NCBI RefSeq assembly: GCF_002432345.1
Contig: NZ_DJDT01000116.1
Location: 1-7,401, forward strand
DNA length: 7,401 bases
Direction: 5' to 3'
Source: Pedobacter sp. UBA5917
Lineage (GTDB): Bacteria; Bacteroidota; Bacteroidia; Sphingobacteriales; Sphingobacteriaceae
Below are positions 4,427-7,401 of the stretch, piece after piece (position 1 is the first letter of the stretch; each line of letters opens with the position of its first letter). The notes below the pieces were generated by a model. It was not told the origin of the DNA. It saw only the letters and a program-made list of their open reading frames with translations, and ran no database searches. The position numbers and the translations under genes are program-made.

Positions 4427-7195
4427 TTATTTAAAGGTGGCCGAAAGTCGGATAAAAGGTTGTAAACCCGTGCTGGTACCCGATTGTGCAGCACTTGGCG
4501 AATTGGTACGGGTAATATTACTTCCGGGTGCAGGGATAGAATAATCGCCCAGCACATTGAACAGATTATTTACACCAACGGTAGCCTGTAGCAAAGGTGT
4601 AATCCGATACCCTGCCGAAACATCGGTAATCCATATCGGACTATAGGTTTGATAATAATAATCTGGTTTCGGGAAATTCGCATTTAACTGGCTTACCGCC
4701 GATACCGATCCAAAATATACGCTGCGCAGTAAAAAATTAAACTTATTGATGTTGTAGGTTCCCTGCAGGGTAATTTTAGTTTTCGGGATGCTACGGGTTA
4801 CGCGCACCTCTTCGCTCTCGTCGAAAATGATGTAACGGTAAGCTTCTAAACCTTTAGGTGTATTTACTTTGGTAAGCGTTGTTTTTTGGAGGTTTGCACC
4901 CGCCAAAAAGGCTACGTTACCCCCATTTGGCAGTAAGAAACGATAACTTCCCGTAAATTCGATGCCCCTTGTGCGTGTGCTGAAAGAATTATAGAAAAAT
5001 TTTGCCTGCACGGTACCGGTTTGCACAAATAGTGCCCTTACATCAGCAGGTAAATTCGCATCTGTAGCAGAGAAACGCCCGGTATTGCCCACACGGTCTT
5101 TAATGTCGATCTGATAGGCATCAACCGTTAATTCAACGTTCTGGATCGGCTGTGAAGTTAATCCGGCAGAATAACCTTTCGATTTTTCGGGCTGCAGCGA
5201 TGGAATACCCAAAGCTTTGGTTGCGGGATTTACGTTGTTTGCCGTAACCTGATCAATCGCTACACCATTCTGGAAAGTGGTAGAGGTTTCGGTATAGTAA
5301 AACTGTGCCAGATCGGGCGCCCTGAAACCAGTGTTATAGCCACCTCGAACGGCCAGCCATTTGGCGAAACCGTAACGCGTTGCTGCTTTGTAAGTAGTTA
5401 CACTTCCAAAATCAGAATAATTCTCTACCCTTACCGCACCTGATAAAAGCCATTTATCGGTTACATTCAGTTCGAGATCGGCATAAGCGGCAGAAATAGA
5501 ACGTTTCACATTTACCTCGTTCGATGGCCTGAAACCGGCATGAATCTGCGAACCTGGCGAAAGTCCGTTTAAAGGCGTACTTCCCGCAGCAATAAAATAA
5601 GGAATACCGCCGGTGGTGTAACCGATAGAATAAATAGGGGTTAAATCGGCTTTTGAGTAAGAACCCTCTTCTCCAGCAATAATCTGATAGGTTTCTACGC
5701 GGTACTGACCACCAAAGGCAACGTTCAGTCCTTTAAGCACTTTATCAAATTTTCTCGAGAAATCTAAACTTCCGCTGTTCTGCGAAGCATTATAACTGCC
5801 CGCGTTAAACGTGCGTGGCGTTTTTTGTCCTAAACTGGCATTCAGCGTATTACTGATGATATTATTGAAAGCATTTCTGCCATATACGTTTGATACATCA
5901 AAATTCCATCCACTTATCTTGCCCTTTACACCTATTGCCAAAGATTGATCGGTGATGATGTTATCCATTGCCGGTAAAAAACCATCCGGATAAACAAAGG
6001 TATTGTTGCGCTCGGTCCAGCCTGGCAAACGGTATACGGCCGTAAACTGCGAGTTACGGTGACTGATACCACCAAAAGAATATACCTCGAAACCATCTTT
6101 TAATGGAATTCCGGCATTGAACGATAGCAAACCATCTTTTGATTTATTGGTCGATCCACGCTGATCAAAGAAATGGCGGTCGATACCGCGGCTGGCAATT
6201 ATGGCATCATCAATTTCTTTGGTATAAATCTGATCGAATCCCCTGGTATTGGCGCCACCACCATAAGCCGGCCCAATGTAAATCCCATCAGAATAATTCC
6301 CCGAAGGAAGCGACACGGCTTGTGTAGCATATTCGCCAGTGATATTAAGGAAGCCTTTTGCACCCAGTTTGAGGCCGATATTGGCATTGCTCCTGGTCGT
6401 TAAACCATCTCCCCTGCGGCGGATACTTTCAATCGTACTTGCCGTAATTTCATCGGCAGTATTTTTCAATACCACGTTGATTACCCCTGCAATGGCATCC
6501 GATCCATATTGGGCGGCAGCACCGTCGCGTAAAATCTCAATGCGATCTATCGAACCTACCGGAATAGCATTCAGATCGTATCCTGTTGCGCCGTTACCTA
6601 AACCGCCCCAACTGATGTTTGAACTTTTATGTCTTCTTTTACCATTTACCAGCACCAATACCTGATCTACACCCAAACCCTTCAACTGTACAGTAGAAGT
6701 TGCCGAAGCAGCATCGCCACCACCCGAAACCGAAGAGTGGAAAGAAGGTGATACATACTGGAGCAACTGCGTTACACTGGCCTGAGGTGAAGTTTGCTGC
6801 AACGTTTTTAAATCGATTACATCAACCGGAACAGGCGAATTGAGTTTGGTACGGTTGGCATTTCTCGAACCTACAATCTGTAGTTCGGTTAAAGTATTGT
6901 CGGCCTGTTCGAGCGAAACGTTTAATTTAGTAGCCGATCCGATTTCTACGGTAGCAGTTTTATAACCAATATACGATACTTCGATAAAACGTCCGTTTTT
7001 AGTCGAAATTTTAAATGCACCATCTTTATCGGTAACGGTAGAACCTTCCAATCCTTTGATCCTTACCGATACACCCGGTAATGGCGATTGATCCTCTGCA
7101 GAAACCACCACTCCGGTGATGATCCGCTGCTGGGCAGATGATTTTGAGTAGATAACTGTACCCAACAGCAATATTAATAGTAGTTTTATCTTCAT
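4427..7195 (-). CDS. TonB-dependent outer-membrane receptor
   Basis: 922 residues from the ATG at 7193-7195. That start is preferred to a TTG 13 codons upstream because it begins the signal peptide directly (MKIKLLLILLLG...SSAQ, cleavage after about residue 21-22). Domains in order: carboxypeptidase-regulatory-like domain (about 24-95, with GVVVSAEDQSPLPGVSVRIKG and DGAF), a linker with a possible TonB box (TLTELQIVGSR, 101-111), plug (about 118-245; VNGKRRHKSS, DLNAIPVGSIDRIEILRDGA, AAQYGSDAIAGVINVVLK), then a 22-strand-type barrel ending in RLSATFK with the usual aromatic near the end. It imports a ligand across the outer membrane using TonB-ExbBD energy. The long barrel and plug resemble COG1629-type receptors and it lacks a SusD partner, so a siderophore, metal complex or small organic ligand is as likely as a glycan. 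A peroxidase-like gene lies 101 nt upstream and the DUF4397 lipoprotein 8 nt downstream. No own promoter is evident. Confidence 0.93.
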   Translation of the reverse strand: MKIKLLLILLLGTVIYSKSSAQQRIITGVVVSAEDQSPLPGVSVRIKGLEGSTVTDKDGAFKISTKNGRFIEVSYIGYKTATVEIGSATKLNVSLEQADNTLTELQIVGSRNANRTKLNSPVPVDVIDLKTLQQTSPQASVTQLLQYVSPSFHSSVSGGGDAASATSTVQLKGLGVDQVLVLVNGKRRHKSSNISWGGLGNGATGYDLNAIPVGSIDRIEILRDGAAAQYGSDAIAGVINVVLKNTADEITASTIESIRRRGDGLTTRSNANIGLKLGAKGFLNITGEYATQAVSLPSGNYSDGIYIGPAYGGGANTRGFDQIYTKEIDDAIIASRGIDRHFFDQRGSTNKSKDGLLSFNAGIPLKDGFEVYSFGGISHRNSQFTAVYRLPGWTERNNTFVYPDGFLPAMDNIITDQSLAIGVKGKISGWNFDVSNVYGRNAFNNIISNTLNASLGQKTPRTFNAGSYNASQNSGSLDFSRKFDKVLKGLNVAFGGQYRVETYQIIAGEEGSYSKADLTPIYSIGYTTGGIPYFIAAGSTPLNGLSPGSQIHAGFRPSNEVNVKRSISAAYADLELNVTDKWLLSGAVRVENYSDFGSVTTYKAATRYGFAKWLAVRGGYNTGFRAPDLAQFYYTETSTTFQNGVAIDQVTANNVNPATKALGIPSLQPEKSKGYSAGLTSQPIQNVELTVDAYQIDIKDRVGNTGRFSATDANLPADVRALFVQTGTVQAKFFYNSFSTRTRGIEFTGSYRFLLPNGGNVAFLAGANLQKTTLTKVNTPKGLEAYRYIIFDESEEVRVTRSIPKTKITLQGTYNINKFNFLLRSVYFGSVSAVSQLNANFPKPDYYYQTYSPIWITDVSAGYRITPLLQATVGVNNLFNVLGDYSIPAPGSNITRTNSPSAAQSGTSTGLQPFIRLSATFK

Positions 7196-7200
7196 GTTGT

Positions 7201-7251
7201 TTATTTTGGAATAGACATGCCAATGGCCCTTCAACCTTCTTTTGGGTTGAA
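7201..7251 (-). promoter_or_regulatory. Leader of the receptor gene: hairpin and tiny upstream ORF
   Basis: In the 101-nt gap between the peroxidase-like stop and the receptor ATG, TTCAACC (7230-7236) and GGTTGAA (7245-7251) form a 7-bp stem with an 8-base loop. Further on, an ATG at 7216-7218 opens a five-codon frame (Met-Ser-Ile-Pro-Lys, stop at 7201-7203) ending just 5 nt before the receptor ATG. No TAnnTTTG promoter is present in the gap. The hairpin could be a processing or attenuation site between genes. Both features are weak and may be chance. Confidence 0.3.
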
Positions 7252-7296
7252 AAATTTGTTAAAATTGATTTTTCGGGTTTTGGCTACAGGCCTATT

Positions 7297-7401
7297 TTAT
7301 GGTTTGGTTTTTTGAAACTTGTCGTCGGTTAGCGACAGTAAAAAGGCTTCAATATCATTTATTTCAGTTTCGCTCAATCCCAATGGTTTATTTAGGGAAA
7401 G
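7297..7401 (-). CDS. C-terminal end of a cytochrome c peroxidase/MauG-like protein
   Basis: A frame open to the right edge ends with TAA at 7297-7299. The 34 visible residues contain KPLGLSETEINDIEAFLLS followed by LTDDKFQKTKP. The pattern PLGLSxxEIxDIxAFLxSLTD is the usual last helix of di-haem cytochrome c peroxidases and MauG/MbnH-type enzymes, in which a terminal helix packs on the second haem domain. No haem-binding CxxCH is in the visible part, so the call rests on the tail alone; other c-type cytochromes end similarly. The gene shares strand with the receptor and lies 101 nt from it with no evident promoter between, so it is probably the preceding gene of the same operon. Confidence 0.7.
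   Translation of the reverse strand, partial: LSLNKPLGLSETEINDIEAFLLSLTDDKFQKTKP

Noticed and set aside
6339..6665. 108-codon plus-strand open frame inside the receptor gene
   Set aside because: It is antisense to the conserved plug domain; the receptor frame explains the sequence fully.
7196..7234. Extension of the receptor to a TTG start
   Set aside because: It would put 13 polar residues (MKGHWHVYSKINN) before a clear signal peptide, and the TTG lies inside the leader hairpin.
7196..7296. Separate promoter or cobalamin-type riboswitch before the receptor
   Set aside because: No TAnnTTTG element is seen on the minus strand and the 101-nt gap is too short for a cobalamin riboswitch; no matching conserved core was recognised.

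Overview
The window looks like a Bacteroidota chromosome, most likely Sphingobacteriaceae (Pedobacter or a close relative). The reasons are: a Bacteroidota-type TldD protease, a TonB-dependent receptor carrying an N-terminal carboxypeptidase-regulatory-like domain, A-rich start regions without Shine-Dalgarno sequences, a promoter of the Bacteroidota type (TTTG, 19 nt, TAnnTTTG), and the short palindromic repeats common between genes in this group. The genus assignment is inference from memory of related sequences.

Layout. (1) 2-1309, plus strand: the C-terminal four fifths of a TldD-like metalloprotease, entering from the left edge. (2) 1310-1606: a repeat-filled spacer with a REP-like hairpin that can end tldD transcription, an array of tiny three-base-loop hairpins, and a 14-bp long-armed stem. 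(3) 1607-2940, minus strand: a compact two-gene unit, a five-segment membrane protein with an SRPBCC domain followed 2 nt later by a small luciferase-family (DUF5519) protein, with a well-matched promoter at 2957-2987. (4) 2941-3554: a second, larger repeat composite (stem element, REP, truncated second REP type, hairpin array, stem element, REP), then two terminator-like hairpins. (5) 3555-7401, minus strand: the 3' end of a cytochrome c peroxidase/MauG-like gene, a TonB-dependent outer-membrane receptor and a DUF4397 lipoprotein, spaced 101 nt and 8 nt, probably one operon transcribed from beyond the right edge.

The right-hand operon reads as a cell-envelope uptake or redox module: periplasmic haem enzyme, outer-membrane transporter, surface or periplasmic lipoprotein. 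Its substrate is not visible; a metal or metal chelate is possible. The two-gene unit in the middle is more AT-rich than its neighbours in hand-counted samples and lies between direct repeats of the palindrome array (64 nt with one mismatch, 1812 bp apart), so it may be an acquired or deletable cassette.

The most unusual signal is in the spacers. A roughly 55-65-nt stem element occurs three times (1515-1578, 3032-3080, 3332-3385). Its outer arms differ between copies but keep pairing, with two compensatory base-pair changes and one change to G-T, and its inner core is conserved. It stands in a fixed order with a four-hairpin array and REP units, suggesting a modular, structure-selected repeat element, perhaps a non-autonomous one moved by a transposase elsewhere in the genome.
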